From Thermoplasmata archaeon (GTDB lineage Archaea > Thermoplasmatota > Thermoplasmata > RBG-16-68-12 > JAGMCJ01): 13,712 bases of DNA. The stretch is from the NCBI GenBank assembly GCA_023129265.1, contig JAGMCJ010000030.1, positions 1 to 13,712 of the forward strand, in the 5' to 3' direction. Below the pieces are notes generated by a model. It was not told where the DNA came from. It was given only the letters and a program-made list of their open reading frames with translations, and did no database searches. A program made the translations under genes and the position numbers. Shown piece by piece: positions 6,047 to 12,266 of this stretch (its first letter is position 1; each line of letters starts with the position of its first letter).

Positions 6047-7831
6047 TTGCTCGAAACGTTGAGACGAGACTGGCTGGCCCGCATAGGGAAATGGGACCTG
6101 ATGGACTGGACGGTGGAGACGCCCAACGTCCTCTTCTTTCAGAGCGACAGGGTGCGCCCTCCTGAGAGCTCGGAGGTCCTGCTCCTCTCGAAGGAGATTG
6201 AGACGGACAAGCCGTTCGTCTTGGATGCAGGCAGCGCCTTTCTTCCATCGGACCTGTCAGGGGAGAACGTGACGCCGCCGGACCTGGGTTATCCGATGAG
6301 CCTGGATGAGATCAACGTCACCGAGGACCGGGGCGACTTCGTCGTCGTCTACGGGCGGAGCGGGGAGCTGGTGGAGCGCGCCAAGGAGCTTCGCGAGCGG
6401 GTCTTCGTTCTCGGGAACGCCATGGAAATGCTCAGGCACCCGCTGGAGTTCGCGAAGAGGGTGATGGCGGTCAAGTCCCACATGTCGCCTCACGGGCTGA
6501 TATACGCCCCAGGCATTGCCACGCCGTCGAACCTGAGCGTGCTCGTCTACTGCGGGATCGACCTCGTGGACTCCCTGAGGTTGGTCATGGAATCGAGCTA
6601 CGGCAGGTTCCACACGGAAAGGGGGTCCATGCCCGTCGAGGAGGCTGGCAGGAGGATCTGCCACTGCCCGACGTGTGAGGAAGGAGTCACCAAAGACAAC
6701 CTCAGGGATCACAACTCCCACGTTCTGATGACGGAACTCCAAGTGTGCAGGAACGCCATCGAGCGCGGGCGGTTGAGGGAACTGGCGGAGAGGAGGATGC
6801 TCTCGAGCGCTTGGTGCGTCTCGGTCATGAGACATATGGACCGGAGGCTCTACGCCGCAGTGGAACCGAGCGTTCCCGTGACGGGCGGGGAGATTCTTGC
6901 CCTGTCCGATGCTTCCCTGTACCGGCCGGACGTGCTCAGGTTCAGGAAGAGACTGCTACGGCGGTACTCGAGGCCGCCAAGCGCGGCGGTCCTCCTGCTT
7001 CTCCCGTGCTCGGCCCGGAAACCGTACTCGCTCTCCAAGTCCCACAAGATCTTCAGGCGGGCGGTCAAGGCATCCGCGAACAGGTCTGCGATCCACGAGG
7101 TGATGGTGACATCTCCCCTCGGACTCGTCCCGAGGGAGCTGGAGCTATTCCATCCCGCCCAGAACTACGACATACCCGTCACGGGAGACTGGAGCGGGGA
7201 GGAGAGAAAGGTCGTTCGCGAAGAGCTGCGCTCCTTCTTGGAGCGCAACGAGTACGCCCGCGTGGTCGTCCATCTCGGGACGGAGAAGGAGCTCCTCTCC
7301 GACTTGCTGGAAGACGCCGTGTTCACGTCGGAGGGCTCGCTGACCTCGTCATCCTCCATCGAGGCTCTCGGGAAGGCCCTTTCCGAGGCGGCCGAAGACC
7401 TCGAGCGGGTGGGCAGGAGGGACAGGCTCATCCAGGACCTCAAGAACCTGGCCGTGTTCCAGTTCGGGGACGCGGGCGGGGACCTCCTGAAGGACTGCAG
7501 ACTTAGGGGAAGGTATCCGAACGTCAGGATAGTTGGGGAGAAGCATCTCGCAACGCTCGTGCCGTCGAGGGGGATGCTCTCGCTCACCCTGGAAGGAGGG
7601 AGGGTCCTTGCGCGGGAGAAGGCCTATTGCGTCACAATCGAGGACTTCCGCCCTGAGGGGAACGTCTTCGCGGTCGGCGTCACGGGCGCGGACCCGAACA
7701 TAAGGGAAGGGGACGATGTCGCCGTCGTCTGCGGGGACGAGATCCGAGCGGTCGGTGTGGCCCGCATGCCCGCCAGGGAGATGGTCGAGAGCAAGCGTGG
7801 AGAAGCCGTGCGCGTCAGACACAAAGCATAA
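6047..7831 (+). CDS. arcS: Archaeosine synthase alpha subunit (ArcS)
   Basis: This 594-residue enzyme modifies preQ0 already inserted at position 15 of tRNA on the way to archaeosine (G+), a stabilising modification special to archaea. The N-terminal half resembles tRNA-guanine transglycosylase (TgtA) and includes a zinc-site-like CHCPTC cluster (C205, C207, C210) with downstream histidines. The central part has the diagnostic ArcS signature LPCSARKPYS (about residues 319-328), followed by SKSH. The last 75 residues or so form a PUA RNA-binding domain, with the terminal strands in AVGVTGADPNIREGDDVAVV. Order and length are those of full-length ArcS. In several archaea ArcS first attaches lysine, and a radical-SAM partner (RaSEA) completes the reaction; no RaSEA gene is in this window. 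The TTG start is supported by the TATA box 28 bases upstream. No later ATG would keep the N-terminal domain intact. Confidence 0.93.
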   Translation: MLETLRRDWLARIGKWDLMDWTVETPNVLFFQSDRVRPPESSEVLLLSKEIETDKPFVLDAGSAFLPSDLSGENVTPPDLGYPMSLDEINVTEDRGDFVVVYGRSGELVERAKELRERVFVLGNAMEMLRHPLEFAKRVMAVKSHMSPHGLIYAPGIATPSNLSVLVYCGIDLVDSLRLVMESSYGRFHTERGSMPVEEAGRRICHCPTCEEGVTKDNLRDHNSHVLMTELQVCRNAIERGRLRELAERRMLSSAWCVSVMRHMDRRLYAAVEPSVPVTGGEILALSDASLYRPDVLRFRKRLLRRYSRPPSAAVLLLLPCSARKPYSLSKSHKIFRRAVKASANRSAIHEVMVTSPLGLVPRELELFHPAQNYDIPVTGDWSGEERKVVREELRSFLERNEYARVVVHLGTEKELLSDLLEDAVFTSEGSLTSSSSIEALGKALSEAAEDLERVGRRDRLIQDLKNLAVFQFGDAGGDLLKDCRLRGRYPNVRIVGEKHLATLVPSRGMLSLTLEGGRVLAREKAYCVTIEDFRPEGNVFAVGVTGADPNIREGDDVAVVCGDEIRAVGVARMPAREMVESKRGEAVRVRHKA

Positions 7832-7834
7832 GGA

Positions 7835-7844
7835 TTTATTATAG
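7835..7844 (+). promoter_or_regulatory. Promoter of small membrane protein gene
   Basis: TTTATTATAG lies just after the arcS stop. A start site near 7866 would leave a leader of only a few bases before the ATG at 7875. An ATG GGA TAA minimal frame starts at 7867 and ends one base before that ATG. Confidence 0.55.
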
Positions 7845-7874
7845 AGAATCACTATACGTCACAAGGATGGGATA

Positions 7875-8111
7875 ATGGACGCTCTGGTTACTGCGCTCGT
7901 CTCGGGGACCGTGCTCTTCGTGGCACTCGGTGTGCTCATCCTTTTCTTTGATGATATCGACCTCAAGATACTCCTGGGAGCTTTCTTCATCATCGTCGGC
8001 ACTTCCCTTGGCCTCTTCGCCCTCGGAGTCGCTGACTGGGGGACGGTCGTGCTGTCCCTCTCCTTTGCGCTCATCGCGAAGCAGGTGCTCTCTCACACGC
8101 AGTTCTATTGA
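7875..8111 (+). CDS. Small integral membrane protein, unknown function
   Basis: I do not recognise this 78-residue protein. It is mostly hydrophobic, with three likely membrane helices: about residues 4-25 (ALVSGTVLFVALGVLILFF), 32-50 (LLGAFFIIVGTSLGLFALG) and 54-70 (WGTVVLSLSFALIAKQVL). The connection between helices 1 and 2 is acidic (DDIDLK) and the C-terminus is short. There is no signal-peptidase site or Cys motif. It has its own promoter after arcS and is followed by a separate short transcription unit, so context does not indicate a role. Codon use matches the GC-rich neighbours, which supports a real gene. Confidence 0.72.
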   Translation: MDALVTALVSGTVLFVALGVLILFFDDIDLKILLGAFFIIVGTSLGLFALGVADWGTVVLSLSFALIAKQVLSHTQFY

Positions 8112-8146
8112 CACGAGCACTTTCACTCTACTCCCCCCTTCTTACG

Positions 8147-8154
8147 TATTTAAG
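8147..8154 (+). promoter_or_regulatory. Promoter of the 24-codon unit
   Basis: TATTTAAG is a good TATA box about 36 bases after the membrane-protein stop. It predicts a start site near 8177, just before the GGGGTGA Shine-Dalgarno at 8180-8186. Confidence 0.55.
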
Positions 8155-8192
8155 GGACGAGGACTTCTCTCATCTCACAGGGGTGAAATAAG

Positions 8193-8267
8193 ATGGATGA
8201 AGACCACTACAGTTGGGAAGATGTCTACCGCTCATACGGTTGTTCCACTGACTATGAGGATGACTAG
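8193..8267 (+). CDS. Acidic 24-residue micropeptide (or small RNA)
   Basis: An ATG at 8193 opens a 24-codon frame. The peptide begins MDEDHYSWEDVYRSYG and ends TDYEDD, with ten Asp/Glu residues, several Tyr, one Trp and one Cys. A strong Shine-Dalgarno, GGGGTGA (8180-8186), lies six bases before the ATG. A TATA box is at 8147-8154 and a T-tailed hairpin follows at 8287-8325, so this is a complete short transcription unit of about 150 bases. A competing frame from ATG 8197 to 8304 (35 residues, basic) has a less suitable spacing, and its stop falls in the terminator loop. The transcript could equally be a small non-coding RNA. I recognise no homologue. Short length limits confidence. Confidence 0.5.
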   Translation: MDEDHYSWEDVYRSYGCSTDYEDD

Positions 8268-8286
8268 ATTCCGTGCCCATCCCGTT

Positions 8287-8325
8287 AAGATAGTTGTGGG
8301 GTGATCCCCACCTATCTTCTTTTTT
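8287..8325 (+). terminator. T-tailed hairpin terminator
   Basis: AAGATAG (8287-8293) pairs with CTATCTT (8312-8318) and GTGGGG (8296-8301) with CCCCAC (8306-8311), separated only by a two-base TT bulge and closed by a TGAT loop. A T-run (8320-8325) follows. This is a 13-bp stem with the look of an intrinsic terminator, placed between the 24-codon unit and tRNA-Gly. U-rich RNA ends are also what archaeal termination, including FttA-dependent termination, uses. Confidence 0.8.
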
Positions 8326-8365
8326 CGAAAAGGTAATGAAGAAAGGTTCATTTATCCTAGGACGG

Positions 8366-8440
8366 GCAGGTGTGATCTAGTCTGGTCTAGGATTTTGGCC
8401 TTCCAAGCCAACTGCCCGGGTTCGAATCCCGGCGCCTGCA
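8366..8440 (+). tRNA. tRNA-Gly (anticodon UCC)
   Basis: A full cloverleaf can be drawn. The acceptor stem is GCAGGTG (8366-8372) with CGCCTGC (8433-8439), containing one G-T pair. The D-stem is ATCT with GGAT (8375-8378/8390-8393) around a GG-containing loop. The anticodon stem is TTGGC/GCCAA (8395-8399/8407-8411) with loop CTTCCAA, giving anticodon TCC at 8402-8404. The variable region has four bases. The T-arm is CCGGG TTCGAAT CCCGG (8416-8432), and the discriminator is A8440. C35 and C36 are the glycine identity bases. No intron is present and CCA is not encoded. It reads GGA and probably other GGN codons by wobble. Accessory DNA begins downstream, but no repeated tRNA 3-prime end was found. 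Confidence 0.95.
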
Positions 8441-8456
8441 CTACTAGGTGTCAGCT

Positions 8457-8699
8457 TCACTGGTCGTCGACGCTGTGCGCGATGTCCTCGAGCTCCCGCA
8501 CGACCTCAACCATTTCCCGCACGTCCTTTCCCCTGCTTGAGATCTCACAGACGAGCTCTTTTGCGTCCTCGATCGTATGATGCTTCATCCAGTCCATGGC
8601 TTCCGCATCGTTCCCCTTGACTTTCTTCTTTCTGACCGCCTTTTTCCGTACCACTGATATCACATCCCTTCTGATTGCTGTCCGATACTTGTCGGACAA
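8457..8699 (-). CDS. Small charged protein, unknown function
   Basis: I do not recognise this protein. The frame is open from ATG 8732 (91 residues), but a strong TATA box (TTTTTATATT, 8729-8720 on the minus strand) lies inside that extension. A leaderless TTG at 8699, about 26 bases from the box, is therefore the better start (80 residues). GTG 8663, with AGAAGG upstream, is an alternative. The first half is very basic (VRKKAVRKKKVKG); the rest is helical and acidic (about VREMVEVVRELEDIAHSVDD), with a single Cys. A DNA-binding or partner-binding role is possible but only a guess. It is convergent with tRNA-Gly (stop 16 bases from the tRNA end) and lies just downstream of the transposase gene on the same strand. 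An inverted repeat at 8679-8698 overlaps its start. Confidence 0.6.
   Translation of the reverse strand: MSDKYRTAIRRDVISVVRKKAVRKKKVKGNDAEAMDWMKHHTIEDAKELVCEISSRGKDVREMVEVVRELEDIAHSVDDQ
8679..8698 (-). promoter_or_regulatory. Inverted repeat at the start of the small charged-protein gene
   Basis: TGTCCGA and TCGGACA form a perfect 7-bp dyad separated by six bases. It lies about 26 bases downstream of the TATA box TTTTTATATT (8720-8729), exactly where transcription should begin and against the proposed TTG start. It could be a repressor operator or a 5-prime mRNA hairpin. Confidence 0.5.
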
Positions 8700-8755
8700 A
8701 TCAAGTGTATACGGCTGCCAATATAAAAACATTCTGCCCCTTCGATTCTGTCGGG

Positions 8756-9673
8756 TTAGTTAGGATTTTCTGTCTGACATAGTGTCCTCCATTTACCTGA
8801 CCAGTCAATCAAATCACTCCATCCATCCTCGAAAGGTAGGTCAATCTGCGCAACCTCTGCGGGTGTTTTTCCCTTCAAGCTCTGATGACCTCTCAGGAAG
8901 TTGTAGTGAATGACGAATCCATTGGGGATTTGAGAATCGGGAGATTTCAAACCCCGCATGACTCGGGTTCGATCCTTCAACGTCCCATGCCACCGCTCAA
9001 TCAGGATATTCTCTTTCACATGCTCTATTGAGATGTGGTTCACCTTTCGGTGCGGGATTCGGGAATAGAACTGCTTGTTGATTGCTCTGTGATAGGTCGG
9101 CATTCCATCAGTCGTAATCGTGTGTGGTCGTGGCTTGTTGCTCGCACAGATTCGGAAGAAAGCCTTTCCCTCATCCATTGACCTGCCCTCTGAGATGTGG
9201 TTGCCGACAACGAACCGCGTTCCCTCGTCAATGCAATCCCAATGGTAGTGTTGTCGCCCTCTGAATTTCAAGATCGTCTCATCAGCATACCACGCACCCG
9301 ATAGTGCGGGTCTGAATGTGGAAAGGTAATCTCTGACCAATGGAGTGTATTTCTGTATCCAATCCCAGATTACATCGTGGCCAACATCGACCTTTGCGAA
9401 CTTCCTGAGAAGTCTCTGAACCTTGCGGAGTGATTGACCTTCATAATAAGCGTCAAGTGCGAGGGCGACAGCCTCTTTCGACTTCCGCGCTCTCGGAAGT
9501 TTGCCATTATTGAAGAACTGGTGGCCACATTCCTTGCACTTGAATAGCTGGCGACCCTTGTTCTTGCCGTTCTTGACAACTTCATCCGATCCGCACCACT
9601 TACACAATCCCCTCCTATCAAATGATTTATTAGCCAGTTCATCTATACATACTACTCGGGGTCGTTTGCTCAT
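8756..9673 (-). mobile_element. IS6/IS240-like DDE transposase gene of an insertion sequence
   Basis: The 305-residue transposase has an N-terminal zinc ribbon (C24, C27, C46, C49), a helix-turn-helix-like stretch at about 65-105 (YYEGQSLRKVQRLLRKF), and a DDE catalytic core. The core residues are D131 (WYADETI), D189 (TTDGM) and E226 (ENILIERWHG), with 36 residues between the second Asp and the Glu, close to the IS6 family spacing. The C-terminal YNFLRGHQSLKGKTPAEVA is typical of integrase-fold transposases. The frame is intact, so it may be active. The ATG at 9673 has GGGAGG nine bases upstream (9683-9688). I could not find convincing terminal inverted repeats or a target duplication, so only the coding region is delimited. 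IS6 assignment is by motif resemblance. Confidence 0.9.
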
Positions 9674-9688
9674 ACCAATCGGCCTCCC

Positions 9689-9720
9689 AGTCCAGCGGGT
9701 GTGTTCGCACCTGCTGGACT
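9689..9720 (-). promoter_or_regulatory. Hairpin just upstream of the transposase Shine-Dalgarno
   Basis: AGTCCAGC (9689-9696) and GCTGGACT (9713-9720) form an 8-bp stem. After one mismatch it continues as GGTG/CACC (9698-9701/9708-9711) around a six-base loop. The outer edge touches the GGGAGG Shine-Dalgarno (9683-9688). A TATA-like AGATATACC at 9742-9750 (minus strand) would start transcription near the outer arm. It may limit transposase synthesis from read-through transcripts, or be part of an element end. Confidence 0.5.
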
Positions 9721-9870
9721 CTAAACAACCATACGCGCAGAGGTATATCTGGCTAAGTCTGGGGGGTTTGTGAAAACTGCGTCCAGTTCGGGAAAAACGC
9801 TTCGAGAATGCTCTCAGAGGCTTTTTGGCGGGTTTTGAGATACTTTCACTTTTGGCTTAGAATGTCCCCC

Positions 9871-10683
9871 TCAACTAAGATACTCTTTTCGAAGGTCTCT
9901 GAGGGACTGTGCGACCATTGCGAAAGCCAGTTGTGATTTCGACTCTAAAGCAATCCTGATTTCCCTCTCAAGCATATTCACAGCGAAATCCTCCAGCACC
10001 CCAAAGTCTCTCAGGCTCTCCAATTCCCTTTCGATTTCTCTGAGGTCGCTCTGATGGGATTCGTCTGCCAAATAGTCGCATACATGGGCATTCAGAGTCA
10101 ATAGACTCAAACGTGCGAGACCTTCAGCATCTTCCGATGTGAATGTTATGGTCGTTGCACCCTCGTCTGTGTGAAGTCCTTCTTCTCCAGTCCCGATAAC
10201 CATCCGTTTGAGTATCTTGTAGTAGTTCCCGCCACTCTGCACACATAATCCAGCAGATGTTGCCCAATTGATGAACGCTCTGATGTACTGAAGTAGGCTA
10301 CTATCCTTCAAGTCAGCATACCCGATCTTTCTAAACAGTTTTACGAGGTCGCTTGTCTTGAACTTCTCACGACCATCACAGATCCACGCCCAATGGAATC
10401 GGAAATCAAAATCGTTCTTCAGAGTCTCTCGAAGAATAGCCCTTTCACCCTCTCCGTTGGATTTCTCACGCGCAGACAGAAGTTCGTGGCCTCTCGATGT
10501 AAGAGATAGCCCGCCAGCATCATCTTTGAGAAGGGCAAAACCCTTCGCTATGTTGATAAGGTCGGACCTTGTTTTCGTTTCTATATCACTCAGGTCAGGT
10601 TGATTCTTGCCTCTAAATCGTAGCAGGAAAATCCTCAAAGGCTTGTATTTGACTCTGAGTTTTATGTTCGGGCCTTTTACCAT
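9871..10683 (-). CDS. Unrecognised protein with two winged-helix-like segments; divergent partner of methyltransferase-nuclease
   Basis: I do not recognise the family. The start is ATG 10683 because a near-perfect Shine-Dalgarno, GAGAGGTGA, ends five bases before it; a GTG at 10692 would overlap that signal. The 270-residue product begins basic (KLRVKYKPLRIFLLRFRGKN). It then shows two segments that read like winged helices: about 28-70, ending GGLSLTSRGHELLSA, and about 100-155, with KTSDLVKLFRKIGY, LLQYIRAFINWATSAGL and the strand GGNYYKIL. The remaining 90 residues are helical and charged. There are no nuclease, ATPase or membrane motifs. The gene is divergent from the methyltransferase-nuclease across 350 bases, and both have lower GC than the flanks. 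It could be a control protein, a specificity/DNA-recognition partner, or an unrelated regulator. The dyad over its promoter suggests autoregulation. Confidence 0.8.
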   Translation of the reverse strand: MVKGPNIKLRVKYKPLRIFLLRFRGKNQPDLSDIETKTRSDLINIAKGFALLKDDAGGLSLTSRGHELLSAREKSNGEGERAILRETLKNDFDFRFHWAWICDGREKFKTSDLVKLFRKIGYADLKDSSLLQYIRAFINWATSAGLCVQSGGNYYKILKRMVIGTGEEGLHTDEGATTITFTSEDAEGLARLSLLTLNAHVCDYLADESHQSDLREIERELESLRDFGVLEDFAVNMLEREIRIALESKSQLAFAMVAQSLRDLRKEYLS

Positions 10684-10724
10684 ATTCTTCACCTCTCGTT
10701 ATGTCGTCAGCTTTCGCCAACTTA

Positions 10725-10778
10725 ATATGCCCAAAAGCCTGTAATACCCTTGTCTCAGGGACTGTCCTTTGGGCATAT
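10725..10778 (-). promoter_or_regulatory. 11-bp inverted repeat over the winged-helix gene promoter
   Basis: ATATGCCCAAA (10725-10735) and TTTGGGCATAT (10768-10778) are perfect reverse complements separated by 32 bases. The spacer contains a smaller CCCT/AGGG stem. The promoter-proximal arm overlaps the TATA-like sequence CATATTAAG (minus strand, about 10721-10729) of the winged-helix gene. A bound dimer or tetramer could repress that gene, and possibly the divergent methyltransferase as well. Confidence 0.6.
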
Positions 10779-10866
10779 CCTTGGGATGGGAGCGAAACTG
10801 TATCTCTCCAGCCCTCGGTCGCATCTGCGCTGGTCTGCACATGACTGCTTCGCAAATGCAACCGCA

Positions 10867-10899
10867 AACAGCTTTACGCTGTTAGATGGCTTCAAGCCA
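10867..10899. repeat. Tandem short hairpins in the divergent intergenic region
   Basis: AACAGC ttTAC GCTGTT forms a 6-bp stem with a 5-base loop (10867-10883). Three bases later TGGCTT C AAGCCA forms a near-perfect palindrome (10887-10899), flanked on its right by CGGGTTTCTGGG. Read on the minus strand this resembles the CCCGTGGCTT hairpins at right ends of archaeal IS200/IS605-type elements, but the closing arm is incomplete and no TnpA or TnpB is nearby. Confidence 0.4.
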
Positions 10900-10971
10900 C
10901 GGGTTTCTGGGATACAGCCCCCAGCGCTCTGAACGCGGGGCGCTCCCATTCTTCGTAATATACTCTGGCGA

Positions 10972-10979
10972 TTATAAAG
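10972..10979 (+). promoter_or_regulatory. Promoter of methyltransferase-nuclease gene (TATA box)
   Basis: TTATAAAG is a good archaeal TATA box. It predicts a start site near 11000 and a leader of about 35 bases before the ATG at 11035. No clear Shine-Dalgarno is seen in the leader. Confidence 0.6.
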
Positions 10980-11034
10980 GTATGCTCGGTACCCTTGGAG
11001 AAGATATTTCTAATCATGTGCCTATTCCTGATGT

Positions 11035-12240
11035 ATGAAAACGAACGCCATCTACTGTGGCGATTGCGGGGATATGCTCATGAATCATTTCCGAGGAGGT
11101 TGCGTGGACCTTATCTACATGGACCCTCCATTCTTCAGCAACAAGCAATACGAAGTGATTTGGGGAGATGGCTACGAACTCAGAGCATTCGAGGATAGAT
11201 GGAAGGGTGGAATAAAGAATTACATTGCATGGATGGAACCCAAACTGAGAGAATGCCATAGGGTTCTGAAAAAGACTGGTTCTATCTATCTTCATTGCGA
11301 TTGGCACGCAAACGCACATCTCAGGTTGTTGATGGATGAGATATTTGGAGGAAACAACTTCAGGAACGAGATTTATTGGTATTACTACAACAAGATGCAT
11401 GACTACCGAAAGAAACTCTTTGCGAGGGCGACGGATACCTTGTTGTTCTATGTCAAGGATGCGAACTCTGATTCCACATTCAACATGCTGGAAGAGAAGA
11501 GAGACAAGCCTGTGAAACAACTCATGAGGAAGAAAGTCGATGGCAAAATGGTCAATGTGAAGGATGAGAAAGGTCATGTTATGTATCGCTTGAGGGATAA
11601 GCGAATTGTGGACAATGTATGGCGTTTGTCCATGCTACAACCAGCCGACAAGAAAGAACGCTATGGCTATCCTACACAGAAACCCGAACATCTCTTAGAA
11701 CGAATAATCAATGCATCCTCTAATCCGACAGATGTGGTTCTCGATCCCATGTGCGGTTGCGGAACAGCAATCGCAGTCGCTCAGAAACTCAAGAGAAGAT
11801 GGATTGGAATCGATGTGTCTCCGACGGCATGCAGATTAATGGTTAAGAGAATGAGAAAACTCAAGGTCAGGATTACCGAAAACGATGTGATAGGATTCCC
11901 CAAGACTCTCGGCGAACTCAAGGAACTGAAACCATTTGAGTTCCAGAACTGGGTTTGTCAGAAGCTAATAGCGAGGGCATCGAGAAAGAAAGTCGGGGAC
12001 ATGGGAATCGATGGGTGGATTATGGGGACGATTCCATTACAAGTCAAACAATCTGAGAGTGTTGGGCGGAATGTAATCGACAACTTCGAGACTGCCATGA
12101 GAAGAAAGGGAAAGGATAAAGGTATCATCGTGGCGTTCAGTTTTACCAAAGGGGCTTATGAAGAAGTCGCAAGGGCTAAGCTCGAAAACGGTGCAGAGAT
12201 AGAGCTAAAGATGGTCAAGGAAATATTGGCTGAAGAATGA
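11035..12240 (+). CDS. Beta-class N6-adenine/N4-cytosine DNA methyltransferase fused to Mrr-like nuclease domain
   Basis: The 401-residue protein has two parts. Residues 1-280 are an N6/N4 amino-methyltransferase of the beta class: catalytic motif IV (DPPF, 30-33) comes before the SAM-binding motif I (DPMCGCGT, 237-244). GYPTQKPEHLLERII precedes motif I, as is typical. Residues about 298-401 resemble the Mrr/PD-(D/E)XK nuclease fold: E302 (PFEFQNWV), D326 (GDMGIDGW), then Q336-V-K338 (IPLQVKQS), as in Mrr-type D...QxK sites, followed by KGIIVAFSFTKGAYEEV. The predicted role is DNA methylation combined with cleavage or modification-dependent restriction. The target-recognition segment probably lies at about 120-200, which is rich in Lys. 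An in-frame TGA at 11029 excludes an earlier start. GC is low (45 percent in one counted line), consistent with acquisition by transfer. It may act with the divergent winged-helix protein; that link is inferred from position only. Confidence 0.92.
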   Translation: MKTNAIYCGDCGDMLMNHFRGGCVDLIYMDPPFFSNKQYEVIWGDGYELRAFEDRWKGGIKNYIAWMEPKLRECHRVLKKTGSIYLHCDWHANAHLRLLMDEIFGGNNFRNEIYWYYYNKMHDYRKKLFARATDTLLFYVKDANSDSTFNMLEEKRDKPVKQLMRKKVDGKMVNVKDEKGHVMYRLRDKRIVDNVWRLSMLQPADKKERYGYPTQKPEHLLERIINASSNPTDVVLDPMCGCGTAIAVAQKLKRRWIGIDVSPTACRLMVKRMRKLKVRITENDVIGFPKTLGELKELKPFEFQNWVCQKLIARASRKKVGDMGIDGWIMGTIPLQVKQSESVGRNVIDNFETAMRRKGKDKGIIVAFSFTKGAYEEVARAKLENGAEIELKMVKEILAEE

Positions 12241-12266
12241 ATATCCTAACTAAACCAACAGAATAT

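Larger units (their letters stand above)
10684..11034. other. Structured, relatively GC-rich divergent intergenic region
   Basis: No convincing gene is seen in these 351 bases. From the left it holds the minus-strand Shine-Dalgarno and a TATA-like AATATG element for the winged-helix gene, and a long dyad (10725-10778). A GC-rich stretch follows (about 57 percent in 10801-10860) with several short hairpins, including AACAGC/GCTGTT (10867-10883) and TGGCTT C AAGCCA (10887-10899). The plus-strand TATA box of the methyltransferase is at 10972-10979. The composition differs from the genes on both sides, so the middle part may be a remnant of another element or a non-coding RNA. Confidence 0.5.

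Noticed and set aside
8197..8304. 35-codon frame starting at ATG 8197
   Set aside because: Its Shine-Dalgarno spacing is poorer than for ATG 8193 and its stop lies in the terminator hairpin loop. The 24-codon frame is preferred.
10613..10867. Minus-strand frame of 84 codons overlapping the start of the winged-helix gene
   Set aside because: It overlaps the better-supported gene, crosses its promoter and dyad, and shows no domain or Shine-Dalgarno.
10755..10949. Minus-strand frame of 64 codons over the hairpin cluster
   Set aside because: The translation follows the hairpin arms and has no start signals. At best it is the tail of a lost element gene, which I could not demonstrate.
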